Shown piece by piece: positions 44,602 to 56,009 of a stretch of DNA of 64,000 nucleotides; position 1 is the stretch's first letter, and the number at the start of each line of letters is the position of its first letter. A program made the position numbers and the translations under genes. The stretch covers positions 62,001 through 126,000 of the forward strand of contig NC_065422.1 in assembly GCF_024362695.1 (NCBI RefSeq). The letters run 5' to 3'. The notes under the pieces were generated by a model. The model made no database searches. It was not told where the DNA came from and saw only the letters and a program-made list of their open reading frames with translations. The stretch is from Pectinophora gossypiella. Lineage: Eukaryota > Arthropoda > Insecta > Lepidoptera > Gelechiidae.

Positions 44602-46088
44602 TTAACTAGCTTAGCTTTGGTTCTCTTTAGACTTGCTTCATGTTCTTTTCTTATCTCTTCTTTTTCTGGTGTATCAGTAATATTGTAGACTTTCTGGTTC
44701 TTTTTCCTCTGTTCCCTTTCCTCGAGAGAGATCAATAGGATCACTAGATGTTTCTGGCTGAGCACTTGTTGAGGGATTTGCAGAAGTCTGATGTGGGTGT
44801 CTGGGTGGTGTATTCGAGGTTTCAGGATCTTCAATATTCGGTTGCCCTTCAGTTCTCAGAATTTGTGAATTGCTGATATCTTGTTTCTGTTCCAGTCTCT
44901 AGTGACGGTTCATCAAATATAGAAGGTGATAGTGGTGGCGTTTCATCTCCTCGTGGCATATTTGGCCCTATTATATATCTCTGCGTCAGGTGTGTTGTCA
45001 GGGCTCGGTCTTTCCATATGAACCTCTGCCTCTGTTATTATTTCAAGATTTGCTCTATCCGTAACATCCTCAGTTATATTTTCGGGGTTTGATCTATCCA
45101 TAATAGTCTCAGCTGTATTTTCGAGGTTTGGCCTATCCGTGACAAATGCAGGAGCAAAGTCGAGCTCTTTAAACAGATCCCGATTATATGGAGAGATTCC
45201 TGTTTCGCGGAAGCCGGCTTTAATATTTGATGGACTAAAAGCAAGGGGCATAGCAAGCGCAACAATCCCTGGAATATCATAAATTGTCATTGTCTTTGCT
45301 GGATGGCTTCGCTGGCCGAATTTATAGCTTTCTTGAAAGGGCCGAATACAAATAGATCAAGCGGCTGGTGTCTATGAGAACAATGGGGAGGAAAAGATAA
45401 TAATACAATGCCATTATCCTTGCAGAAATCCAGTGCGTTAATATGAACGTGAGACGCGTGGTTATCAAGCACGAGCAACACTTTATGTGAGGGAGCGGCA
45501 TTTGTATGTTTTTTGAAATGTTCCAAGAAGCACAGAAATGATTGATCCTGCATCCAACCAAAACGGTTAGCAGTTCCAGCAGAGCCTATAAGCCCATCTC
45601 TTATGAAATAGTCTTGAAAACGCACTCGCGGAAAGACAAAAAACTAAGGAAGTGCATTTCCGATGGCATTTGCCGCAAAGGCTACTAAAGGATACCAAAG
45701 TACCTCTTTCGGCCGAAGTCACAGAACCCACTTGACGAGCACCACGTCTAGCCAATACTCTGTCAGGCATTTGTACTGTGGTTATTCGTGTCTCATCGGC
45801 ATTATAAATATCTTGCGGCTCAAACTTGTACCGATCTATGACGTTGCTTAAATTGTCGTAGAAGGCATCTACGTTGTTCTTATTGAAGCTGGTGGCCCTT
45901 GAGAGGCTGGTAGCTTGCGCTGCGCGAATAGACAGTTGAGGGTTTCTTGACATAAACATCCGAAACCATTCTTCCCCTGCCATTTCGTTGTCATCCCAAG
46001 TACGAGGTCGTGATAAATTATACTTTACGGTATATTATCATCTGTCCTGTATATTAAACGTTATTAGTTGAGTAATTGTATTACTTAC

Positions 46089-46467
46089 CTCTGTATTTAA
46101 TGTGGGACTACTATCACATACTCCTCGCAGGAAAATATCCATCGTTTCGAATGCAAACCAATTACGTACATATATACGTCAAATCAATAATCAATTACGT
46201 ATATACGTCATCTTTGCCAGCTCCGGACTTCAACGAATTTTTAATTTTGTTCAAATGGGTTCTATAATAACCCATTAGGCTTTCCTTCTTCTTTTTCATT
46301 TCTTCATCAGTTGTTTGAAAAGGTAATATTTCCATTATTCGGCGCCAGGCATCACTTTGCGTTCCACGGTTCTTGAAACTTTTGAGTTTCGGATCCCACA
46401 AACATGGTTCTGTTTGCAGAATCTCAAGAAAAGTAATTACTTTATCGTTACTCCACTCCGTCGCCAT
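46089..46467 (-). pseudogene. MADF-domain protein, exon 1, broken by a short tandem duplication
   Basis: MADF domains bind DNA (Myb/SANT-like) and occur in accessory proteins of Harbinger-type transposons and in host regulators. The frame starts at MATEWSNDK (46467) and runs through EILQTEPCLWDPKLKSF, AWRRIMEI and LKSGAGKDDVY. A stop follows immediately, because a stretch of about 29 bp near 46165-46200 is a near-duplicate ('gacgtatata...acgtaattg' twice). Past it the domain resumes in another frame (NWFAFETMDIFLRG...SPTLNTE) and ends at a good donor, GAG|GTAAGT, at 46089. Confidence 0.65.
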
Positions 46468-46684
46468 AGTACGTATTTCGAGACAAAAACGTGCGATTTT
46501 GAGGCAAATTCGTCGTAAAAAAACAAATACGTCCGCTCCCGTTGCGCTCTCGACGCACACTGACAGTACGTAATGTGGCCGCTTCATCGCATTAATTCTC
46601 GCGTTAATCTCTTTGATGTACCGCCACCTGAGCTATCGCCTAATGCCAAACGGCAACGTTAACGCCGTTATCAAATTATCGCGT

Positions 46685-46761
46685 TAAGTTGTGGCTACAC
46701 CAACGGTTAACGTCCATTATCGCGATAATTAATGGCATTTCTCGTTAGTGTGGCCCCAGCA
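46685..46761. repeat. Candidate Harbinger terminal region
   Basis: 'ggttaacgtccattatcgcg ... ttagtgtggccccagca' ends next to TTA (46762-46764). Read inward from there it begins TGCTGGGGCCACACTAACG and leads to the MADF ORF. I could not find the matching end. Confidence 0.35.
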
Positions 46762-46764
46762 TTA

Positions 46765-46990
46765 GATACTTACTTGCTAATCATAATTAGATAGAACCAC
46801 TAAATAGATATTCTACTAATTTTTAATGACTACTAACGAGTAACCCTTTATTCCCAACGGCCCCCTCTGAGTCCGGCACCCGGGGTGACCGTTGGCACTA
46901 GTAGGTGGCGTCTGCCACCCCGGTGGCCGTTAGTTCCATCTGCCCCCTTCGTAGTTTTATTTATTTATTTATACTTATATATATATATAT
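46765..46990. other. No gene recognised
   Basis: A GC-richer block ('aacggccccctctgagtccg', 'ggtgaccgttggcacta') and a TA microsatellite directly before the Helitron array. Confidence 0.4.
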
Positions 46991-49016
46991 ATTATAATTA
47001 TATTATATAAAGCTACAAACCCACTGACTGACTGACTGACTGACTCACTGACAGGGTTGTTCTCCCAGAAGGAGCGTCGGGGGGTAAAAATGGTGTATGG
47101 GGGGTGTGATCAAGATCTCCCAGTGAGTATGGGAAAACTTCCAGATCTTGGAAAACTGCTCCGCATCAGGGAGACACCCTACGGCCTGGCGCAACTATTA
47201 TACCTGGATCAAATTTTTTTTCGCAAAACCTATTTAAATCTTGGTCAAATTCTATCGTGAGTGAAAAAAAATCAAAATGGCCGAAAAACAAGATGGCCGC
47301 CATACAAAAAATTGTTTTTCCAGAAAATGTCTCGTTGGTAAAAACTGTGTATGGGGTTGTAATCGGAACATCCCGTTTTATATGGAAATTTTTCTTGATC
47401 TTGAAAAACTGCTCCGCATCAGGGAGACACCCTACGGCCTGGCAAAACTATAAAACCTGGAACAATTTTTCTTTCGCGAAACATATTTAAATCTTGGTCA
47501 AATCCAATCCCCGCTGAAAAAAATGGCGGAAAAACAAGATGGCCGCCATACAAAATTTTCGTTTTTCCCGAAAATGCCTCGGGGGTAAAAATGATGTATG
47601 AGGAATGTGATCGAAACATCATGTTGAGTATGGAAATACTTTTCGATCTTCGAAAGCTGCTCCGCATCAGGGAGACACCCTACAGCCTGGCGAAACTATC
47701 GCACCTGGAACTTTTTTGTTTTCACGAAGCCTATTAAAGTCTTGGTCAAATTTTATCGCCAGTGAAAAAAAAAACAAAATGGCCGAAAAACAAGATGGCC
47801 GCCATACAAATTTTTGTTTTTCCAGAAAAAAGCCTCAGGGGTAAAAATGATGTATGAGGAATATGATCGAAACATCATGTTGAGTATGGAAATACTTTTC
47901 GATCTTCAAAAGCTGCTCCGCATCAGGGAGACACCCTACAGCCTGGCGAAACTATCGCACCTGGAACTGTTTTGTTTTCACGAAGCCTATTAAAGTCTTG
48001 GTCAAATTTTATCGCCAGTGAAAAAAAACAAGATGGCCGCCATACAAAATTTTGTTTTTCCAGAAAATGTCCCGGGGGCAAAAACAATGTATGGTGGCGT
48101 AATCAGAAGGTCATGTTGAGTATGTAAATACTTCTTGATCTTCAGAAACTGCTCCGCATCAGGGAGACACCCTACGGCCTGGCAAACCTATCGCGCCTGG
48201 AACTTTTTAGTTTTCACAATACCTATTTAAATCTTGATCAAATTCATTTGCCTGTGAAAAAAAATCAAAATGGCGGAAATTCAAGATGGCCGCCATACAA
48301 ATTTTCAGTTTTTCTTGAAAATGCCTCTGGGATAAAAATTATGTATGAGGGTTTTGATCGAAACGTCTTTGAAAGTATGGAAATACTTCTCGATCTTTGA
48401 AAACTGCTCCGCATCAGGGGGCACCCCACGGCCTGGCGAAACTATCGCATCTGAACCTTTTTTGTTTTCACGAAACCTATTTAATTCTTGGTCAAATTTT
48501 ATCACCGGTGAAAAAAACAAAATGGCCGAAAAACAAGATGGCCGCCATACAAATTTTTGTTTTTCCAGAAAATGTCTCAGAGGTAAAATTGATGATCGGA
48601 ACGTCATCTTGGAAAACTGCTCCGCATCAGGCAGACACCCTACGGCCTGGCAAAACTATCGCACCTGGAACTTTTTTATTTTCACGAAACCTATTTAAAT
48701 CTTGGTCAAATTTTATCGCCGGTGAAAAAAAAAAACAAAATGGCCGAAAAACAAGATGGCCGCCATATAATTTTTTGTTTTTCCAGAAAATGTCTCGGGT
48801 GTAAAAATGATGTATAGGGGTGTGATCGGAACGTCATCTTGGAAAACTGCTCCGCATCAGGGAGACACCCCACGGCCTCGCAAAACTATAGCACCTAGAA
48901 CTTTTTTGATTTCACGAGACCTATTTAAGTTTTGGTCAAATTCTATCGCGGTAAAAAAATGGCGGGAAAACAAGACACGCGAGCAGCTTGCTGCGAGCGA
49001 ACCACGCGACATCTAG
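46991..49016 (+). mobile_element. Helitron, copy 1 of a head-to-tail triplet
   Basis: The 5' region has an AT tract, then 'agctacaaacccactgactg' with CTGA repeats and 'gttgttctcccagaaggagc'. The 3' end has a GCAGC-TT-GCTGC hairpin, then 'gcgaaccacgcgacatctag', ending CTAG before T as Helitrons do. Eight minisatellite monomers of roughly 210-255 bp fill the interior. No Rep/helicase ORF is present, so it is non-autonomous. Open frames inside are repeat artefacts. Confidence 0.75.
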
Positions 49017-52000
49017 TTATTATATTATATATAGCTACAAACCCACTGACTGACTGACTCACTGACAGGGTTGTTCTCCCAGAAGGAGTGTCGGGGGGTG
49101 AAAATGATGTATGGGGGGTGTGATCGGGACCTCCCGGTGAGTATGGGAAAACTTCCAGATCTTGGAAAACTGCTCCGCATCAGGGAGACACCCTACGGCC
49201 TGGCGAAACTATCGCACCTGGAACGATTCTTTTTTCACAAAACCTACTTAAATCTTGGTCAAATTCTATTGTCGGTGAAAAAAAATCAAAATGGCGGAAA
49301 AACAAGATGGCCGCCATACAAATTTTTGTTTTTCAAGAAAATGTCTTGGGGGTAAAAACTGTGTACGGAGGTGTAATCGGAACGTCTTGTTGAGTATGGA
49401 AATACTGCTAGATCTTCGAAAACTGCTCCGCATCAGGGAGACACCCTACGGCCTGGCAAAACTATAGCACCTAGAACTTTTTGGTTTTCACAAGACATAT
49501 TTAAACCTTGGTCAAATTCAATTGGCAGTGAAAAAAAATCAAAATGGCGGAAAAACAAGATGGCCGCCATACAAAATTTTCGTTTTTCTCGAAAATGCCT
49601 CGGGGTGAATGTGATGTAAGAGGGATGAGATCAAAATGTCATATTGAGTATGGAAATACTTCCCGACCTTCAAAAACTGCTCCTCATCAGGGCGGCACCC
49701 TACGGCCTGGGAAAACTATCGCACCTGGAACGATTCTTTTTTCACCAAACCTAATAAAATCTTGGTCAAATTTTATCGCCGGTAAAAAAAAATCAAAATG
49801 GCCGAAAAACAAGATGGCCGCCATACAAATTTTTGTTTTTACAGAAAATGTCTCGGGTGTAAAAATGATGTATAGGGGTGTGATCGGAACGTCATCTTGG
49901 AAAACTGCTCCGCATCAGGGGTCACCCTACGGCCTGGCAAAACTATAAAACCTGGAGCAATTTTTCTTTCGCGAAACATATTTAAATCTTGGTCAAATCC
50001 AATCCCTGGTGAAAAAAAACCAAAATGGCGGAAAAACAAGATGGCCGCCATACAAAATTTTCGTTTTTCCTGAAAATGCCTCGAGGGTAAAAATGATGTA
50101 TAGGGATGTGATCGGATCGTCATGTTGAGTATTTCAATACTGCTCGATCTTGAAAAACTGCTCCGCATCAGGGAGACACCCTACGGCCTGGCAAAACTAT
50201 AAAACCTAGAGCAATTTTTTTTCGCGAAACATATTTAAATCTTGGTCAAATCCAATCCCCGGTGAAAAAAACCAAAATGGCGGAAAAACAAGATGGCCGC
50301 CATACAAAATTTTCGTTTTTCCCGAAAATGCCTCGGGGGTAAAAATGATGTATGAGGAATGTGATCGAAACATCATGTTGAGTATGGAAATACTTTTCGA
50401 TCTTCGAAAGCTACTCCGCATCAGGGAGACACCCTACAGCCTGGCGAAACTATCGCACCTAGGCCTTTTTTGTTTTCACGATACCTATTTAAATCCTGGT
50501 CAAATTTTATCGCCGGTGAAAAAAAAAACAAAATGGCGGAAAAACATGATGGCCGCCATACAAAATTATCGTTTTTCTCGAAAATGCCTCGGGGTGAATA
50601 TGATGTAAGAGGGATGAGATCAAAATGTCATATTGAGTATGGAAATACTTCCCGACCTTCAAAAACTGCTCCGCATCAGGGCGGCACCTTACGGCCTGGG
50701 AAAACTATCGCTTATGGAACGATTCTTTTTTCACCAAACCTAATAAAATCTTGGTCAAATTTTATCGCCGGTGAAAAAAAATCAAAATGGCGGAAAAACA
50801 AGATGGCCGCCATACAAAATTTCGTTTTTCCAGAAAATGTCTCGTTGGTAAAAACTGCGTATGGGGTTGTAATCGGAATGTCATGTTGAGTATGGAAGTA
50901 CTTCTCGATCTTTGAAATCTGCTCCGCATCAGGGAGACTCCCTACGGCCTGGCAAAACTATCGCACCTGGAACGATTATTTTTTCACTAAACCTATTTAA
51001 ATCTTGGTCAAATTCAATTGGCAGTGAAAAAAAAATCAAAATGGCGGAATAACAAGATGGCCGCCATACAAAATTTTCGTTTTTCTCGAAAATGCCTCGG
51101 GGTGAATGTGATGTAAGAGGGATGAGATCAAAATATCATACATAAAAACGTTATATAAAATGTCATATTGAGTATGGAAATACTTCCCGACCTTCAAAAA
51201 CTGCTCCTCATCAGGGCGGCACCCTACGGCCTGGGAAAACTATCGCACCTGGAACGATTCTTTTTTCACCACACCTAATAAAATTTTGGTCAAATATTAT
51301 CGCCGGTAAAAAAAAATCAAAATGGCCGAAAAACAAGATGGCCGCCATACAAATTTTTGTTTTTACAGAAAATGTCTCGGGTGTAAAAACGATGTATAGG
51401 GGTGTTATGGGAACGTCTTGTTGAGTATGGAAATACTGCTAGATCTTCGAAAACTGCTCCGCATCAGGGGTCACCCTACGGCCTGGCAAAACCATAGCAC
51501 CTAGAACTTTTTTGATTTCACGAGACCAATTCAAGTTTTGGTCAAATTCTATCGCGGTAAAAAAATGGCGGGAAAACAAGATGGCCGCCATACAAATTTT
51601 TAAATTTTCCTGAAAATACTTCTCGATCTTTGAAATCTGCTCCGCATCAGGGAGACACCCTACGGCCTGGCAAAACTATAGCACCTAGAACTTTTTTGAT
51701 TTCACGAAAACAAGATGGCCGCCATACAAAGCTTCGAACTAATACAGGACACGCGAGCAGCTTGCTGCGAGCGAACCACGCGACATCTAGTATTATAATA
51801 TATATAGCTTATATATATATAGCTGCAAACCCACTGACTGACTGACTCACTCACTGACATAATTGTTCTCCCAGAAGGAGCGTTGGGGGGTAAAAATGAT
51901 GTATGGGGGGTGTGATCGAGATCTTCCGGTGAGTATGGGAAAACTTCCAGATCTTGGAAAACTGCTCCGCATCAGGGAGAGACCCTACGGCCTGGCGCAA

Positions 52001-53815
52001 CTATTATAGCTGGATCAAATTTTTTTTCACGAAACCTATTTAATTCCTGGTCAAATTCAATCACCGGTGAAAAAAAATCAAAATGGCGGAAAAACAAGAT
52101 GGCCGCCATACAAAATTTTGTTTTTCCAGAAAATGTCTCGTTGGTAAAAACTGTGTATGGGATTGTTATCGGAACATCCCGTTGACTATGGAAATTTTTC
52201 TCGATCTTGAAAAACTGCTCCGCATCAGGGAGACACCCTACGGCCTGGCAAAACTATCGCACCTGGAACTTTTTTGTTTTCACGAAATCTATTTAAATCT
52301 TGGTCAAATTCAATCACCGTTGAAAAAAAATCAAAATGGCGGAAATTCAAGATGGCCGCCATACAAATTTTTCGTTTTTCCTGAAAATGCATCGGGGGTA
52401 AAAATGATGTATAGGAATGTGATCGGAGTGTCTTGTCGAGTATGGAAATACTTCTCTATCTTCAGAAACTGCTCCGCATCAGGAAGACACCCTACGGCCT
52501 GGCAAAAGTATCACACCTGGAACTTTTTTGTTTTCACGAAGCCTATTAAAGTCTTGGTCAAATTTTATCGCCGATGAAAAAAAAACAAAATGGCCGAAAA
52601 ACAAGATGGCCGCCATACAAAATTTTCGTTTTTCCCGAAAATGCCTCGGGGGTAAAATTTATGTGTGGGGGATTTGTTCGGAACCTCATCTTTGAAAACT
52701 GCTCCGCATCAGGGGTCACCCTACGGCCTGGCAAAACTATCGCACCTGGAACATTTTTGATTTCACGAAACCTATTTAAATCTTGGTCAAATTTTATCGC
52801 GGGTGAAAAAAAAAACAAAATGGCGGAAAAACAAGATGGCCGCCATACAAAATTTCGTTTTTCCAGAAAATGTCTCGTTGGTAAAAACTGCGTATGGGGT
52901 TGTAATCGGAACGTCTTGTTAAGTATGCAAATACTTCTCGATCTTTGAAAACTGCTCCGCATCAGGGAGACACCCTACGGCCTGGCTAACCTATCGCACC
53001 TGGAACAATGATTTTTTCGCACAACGTATTTAAATCTTAGTCAAATCCAATCGCCGGTGAAAAAAAACCAAAATGGCGGAAAAACAAGATGGCCGCCGTA
53101 CAAATTTTGTGTTTTCAGAAATATTTTGTTTTTTCAGAAAAATGTCTGAGGTAAAAACAATGTATGGGGGTGTAATCGGAATGTCATGTTGAGTATGGAA
53201 GTACTTCTCGATCTTTGAAATCTGCTCCGCATCAGGGAGACATCCTACGGCCTGGCAAAACTATCGCACCTGGAACATTTTTGATTTCACGAAACCTATT
53301 TAAATCTTGGTCAAATTTTATCGCGGGTGAAAAAAAAAACAAAATGGCCGAAAAACAAGATGGTCGCCATATAATTTTTTATTTTTCCAGAAAATGTCTC
53401 GGGTGTAAAAATGATGTATTGGGGTGTGATCGGAACGTCATCTTGGAAAACTGCTCCGAATCAGGGAGACACCCTACAGCCTGGCAAAACTATAAACCCT
53501 GGAGCAATTTTTTTTTCGCGAAACCTATTTAAATCTTGGTCAAATTTTATTGCGGGTGAAAAAAAAACAAAATGGCGGAAAAACAAGATGGCCGCCATAC
53601 AAAATTTTGTTTTCCCAGAAAATGTCTCGGGGGTAAAAACGATGTATAGGGGTGTTATCGGAACGTCATCTTGGAAAACTGCTCCGTATCAGGGGTCACC
53701 CTACGGCCTGGCAAAACTATAGCACCTAGAACTTTTTTGGTTTCACGAGACCTATTTAAGTATTGGTCGAATTCTATCGCGGTAAAACAATGGCGGAAAA
53801 ACAAGATGGCCGCCA
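47060..53815 (+). repeat. Minisatellite of about 245 bp inside the Helitrons, about 27 monomers
   Basis: Each monomer carries, in order: 'gtaaaaatgatgtatg', 'gatcggaacgtc', 'aaaactgctccgcatcaggg', 'acaccctacggcctggcaaa', 'acctatttaaatcttggtca', 'gaaaaacaagatggccgcca' and 'tttttccagaaaatg'. The landmark CTGCTCCGCATCAGGG or a close variant occurs 8, 11 and 8 times in the three Helitrons. Spacing varies between about 180 and 285 bp. Both strands are open over long stretches, which explains the many chance ORFs. Confidence 0.88.
49017..51790 (+). mobile_element. Helitron, copy 2 of a head-to-tail triplet
   Basis: Starts right after CTAG of copy 1, with the same 5' block ('agctacaaacccactgactg' at 49033) and the same 3' hairpin/CTAG end (51787-51790). 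It contains about eleven monomers. A small insertion disrupts one at about 51130-51165, and the last one is truncated. Confidence 0.75.
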
Positions 53816-53881
53816 TACATAGCATCGAACTAATACAGGACACGCGAGCAGCTTGCTGCGAGCGAACCACGCGAAATCTAG
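51791..53881 (+). mobile_element. Helitron, copy 3 of a head-to-tail triplet
   Basis: Starts directly after CTAG of copy 2. The 5' block is at 51821 (agctgcaaaccc). It holds eight monomers and ends 'gcgaaatctag' at 53881 followed by T. Monomer order and content differ from copies 1 and 2. Confidence 0.75.
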
Positions 53882-54028
53882 TTTATACTTATATGTAATA
53901 GTACAACCACATCACCATTACAGGCAAGCCCAATGCGATGATGGAAAAACAAGGTACCTTTAAGAAGCCAAAATACCACAAAGATTTATTCCCGTTTCGC
54001 ATTGGATGAATTAGTAGGTAATTGACAC

Positions 54029-54897
54029 TAGGGATGTGACTTGGTGCTTGAAAAATCGATTTTTAAATAATCGATTTTTTATTGCTGGCAAATAATCGAT
54101 TTAAAATAAATCGATGTTTTTACTAAAAATAATCGATTATTTCATAAAAATCGATTTTTTAAGGGATAAAATTAAACAGCTTAAAAGTACAAAAAATCAA
54201 CTTTATTTACAATAATAATAATAATGAATAACAATTCAGTTCAGTACCTACTGCTGCCACAAATCTGTGGGCAAACACTGAAGGAATAATAGTTTGGGCA
54301 ATCTTTTCCCCAAGATGCGGTTTCTTGTTTTTCGGACAATATTTAAGTAATTCAAAGTTTTAAGTCGATGAGTTAGTTATATTTTTACAACAACAAAGTT
54401 TCAAAATCACCCTCAAGTCTCAACTCGATTCAAAATATTATTAGGCTGTTTTACCGACTAGGACTGTTTTACCGACTCCGACTAGGACTGTTTTACCGAC
54501 CCAACGTACCCCGCGACATGGCCCCGCGATGAATAGATAGCAAAGCACCGACCGACTTGATAATTTTCTCGCTAGATACTAGATGGCGCTATTTCACGCA
54601 GCCGTCGCCAGCGGCCATCACACCGACTGACTTGATAATTTTCTCGCTACATACTAGATGGCGCTATTTCACACAGCCGTCGCCAGCGGCCATCACACAG
54701 ATATTCTTCAGTTCAGACTGTGTTACCAGTTACCTTAAATAGGTACTCTTAAAAAATCGAAAGTTAAGAAATTGCTAAAAAAAAAATCGATTTTTCAAAA
54801 ATCGATTATTAGTGATCCATAAATCGATTAATAAAAATCGATTATTTTTTTGAAATAATCGATTATTATAAAAATCGATTATTTTTTCACATCCCTA
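54029..54897. mobile_element. Non-autonomous hAT-type element
   Basis: TAGGGATGTGA and TCACATCCCTA are exact inverted ends, flanked by the exact 8-bp duplication ATTGACAC (54021-54028 and 54898-54905). AATCGATT repeats lie inside both ends. The middle holds an internal tandem duplication of about 75 bp ('gacttgataattttctcgct ... cgccagcggccatcacac' twice, about 54552-54698). No transposase ORF. Confidence 0.8.
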
Positions 54898-54928
54898 ATT
54901 GACACATACGTTTATTCATTAATAATTA

Positions 54929-55318
54929 TTAATAGATAGTACAAATCATGTACACCGTTTCCTGATTCCACGCACTAACTAAGCGGCTGTATTCTGCCAC
55001 TGTTGTAAATCCAGCTCCTCTTGTTGCCACTGGTAGAGGAATGGCTCTCGGTTGGACGGTAACCGTCATAAAGCGGAGACTCTGCTCTAGCTGAGCGGCG
55101 TCTTGATTAAAAACGCCAATTCGCTTGAGTGCTGCATCACGCTTTTCTTGCATGAATTTCTGATTCGCCGATTGGGTGAATTTTTCGGTCGAACGTTGCT
55201 TTGCTCCTTTTCCTCGAGGTCTTTTCTTAGTGGAAGAGGTTTTCTGCGAAGGTGTCGGGGTTGGCTTAGGTGGGGGGGCGAGCGGTTGCTCTGATACAAT
55301 TGCAAATGGATGATCCAT
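54929..55318 (-). CDS. Hypothetical protein, unrecognised
   Basis: 129 codons, MDHPFAIVSEQ start. It has a proline-rich stretch (PLAPPPKPTPTPSQK), then a basic stretch (KKRPRGKGAKQR), then a charged region (ANQKFMQEKRDAALKRIGV) that could be helical. The codon pattern looks protein-like and no repeat motif explains it. It may be the tail of a transposon accessory protein (MADF-type proteins often end this way) or a partial gene. No function is proposed. Confidence 0.4.
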   Translation of the reverse strand: MDHPFAIVSEQPLAPPPKPTPTPSQKTSSTKKRPRGKGAKQRSTEKFTQSANQKFMQEKRDAALKRIGVFNQDAAQLEQSLRFMTVTVQPRAIPLPVATRGAGFTTVAEYSRLVSAWNQETVYMICTIY

Positions 55319-55374
55319 ATTGGTTCAAAGGCGCGTACAAACTAGGTCCGCAAATTTGTTCCTAGGTCGCGAAT

Positions 55375-55878
55375 GAGAAGCTCGGTGGCGCAGCGGTAAA
55401 CGCGCTCGGTCTGCGATTGTTAAAGTTAAGCAATTTCGTAAAGGCCGGTCATAGGAGTTTTCATCTCGAGCTCCTCCGTACTTCGGAAGGCACGTTAAGA
55501 CGTTGGTCCCGGCTGCAGTAGCAGTCGTTAATAACCACCAATCCGCACTGGGCCCGCGTGGTGGTTTAAGGCCCGATCTCCCTATCCATCTATTGGGGTT
55601 GTGTGTGTGTGTTGTTGTTGTTTGCTGTTCTGGGATGGCGAATGATACACTTGTCACTCAATAGTAAACTGATTTATTGTTCACGGAAAACTTACTATTA
55701 AATGTTGTGAAAATGTTATGAATGCACGTCCGGTACGTAAGATACGGATAATTGCACTGAATATGAGTTAATCGGCGGAATTAGGCCGCACGTGTTATAA
55801 GGTGTTCGATTACATCGAACACCATCCATAGGGAAGGCCCGTGCCCCAGCAGTGGGGACGTTAATGGGCTGGTGATGA
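55375..55878 (+). mobile_element. tRNA-derived SINE (family 2), split by an insertion
   Basis: The first part 55375-55590 begins 'agctcggtggcgcagcggta'. The second part 55822-55878 ends 'gtggggacgttaatgggctg'. Read together they form one SINE. The break lies at CCATC, which is duplicated around the insert. Confidence 0.8.
55591..55821. mobile_element. Insertion with 5-bp TSD, solo-LTR-like
   Basis: 231 bp flanked by CCATC on both sides (55586-55590 and 55822-55826). A 5-bp duplication, no poly(A), a terminal ...CA and no ORF fit a solo LTR (Copia or Pao type). The left end is TATTGG rather than the usual TG, so the assignment is tentative. Confidence 0.45.
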
Positions 55879-56009
55879 ATTATTAATAAATTCAATATAA
55901 CAATTAATATATTTAACTTAATTAAATATATTATTTATTCAATTTATCGTGAATTATAATTTATATTGAATTTTATTTTATTTTTATTTTTTTCATATTA
56001 ATTAACACC

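Larger units (their letters stand above)
41909..46025 (-). pseudogene. pogo/Tigger-type DDE_1 transposase, split by a piggyBac element
   Basis: Read on the minus strand. Part 1, 46025-45567, has the end of the DNA-binding region (AGEEWFRMFMSRNPQLSIR) and YNADETRITTVQMP with the first catalytic D. Part 2, 45625-45287, has LLVLDNHASHVH and SFPPHCSHRHQPLD with the second and third D. Part 3, 45290-44606, has AFSPSNIKAGFRETGISPYN and an acidic linker. After the piggyBac insertion, part 4 (42169-41909) gives KKRLDGVKMK and a cross-brace zinc finger: cysteine pairs upstream, then WVQCTTCKLWAHKEC and YVCPHCDSD, then stop. At least four frameshifts separate the parts. The N-terminus is not recognised. 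Confidence 0.8.

Noticed and set aside
47060..53815. CRISPR-like or centromeric satellite array
   Set aside because: Monomers are about 245 bp with no alternating spacers, and the array is bounded by Helitron ends.
47057..53898. Many overlapping ORFs of 60-165 codons, with 'KQDGRHTK'-like repeats
   Set aside because: They are translations of the Helitron minisatellite in several frames, without start or stop conservation.
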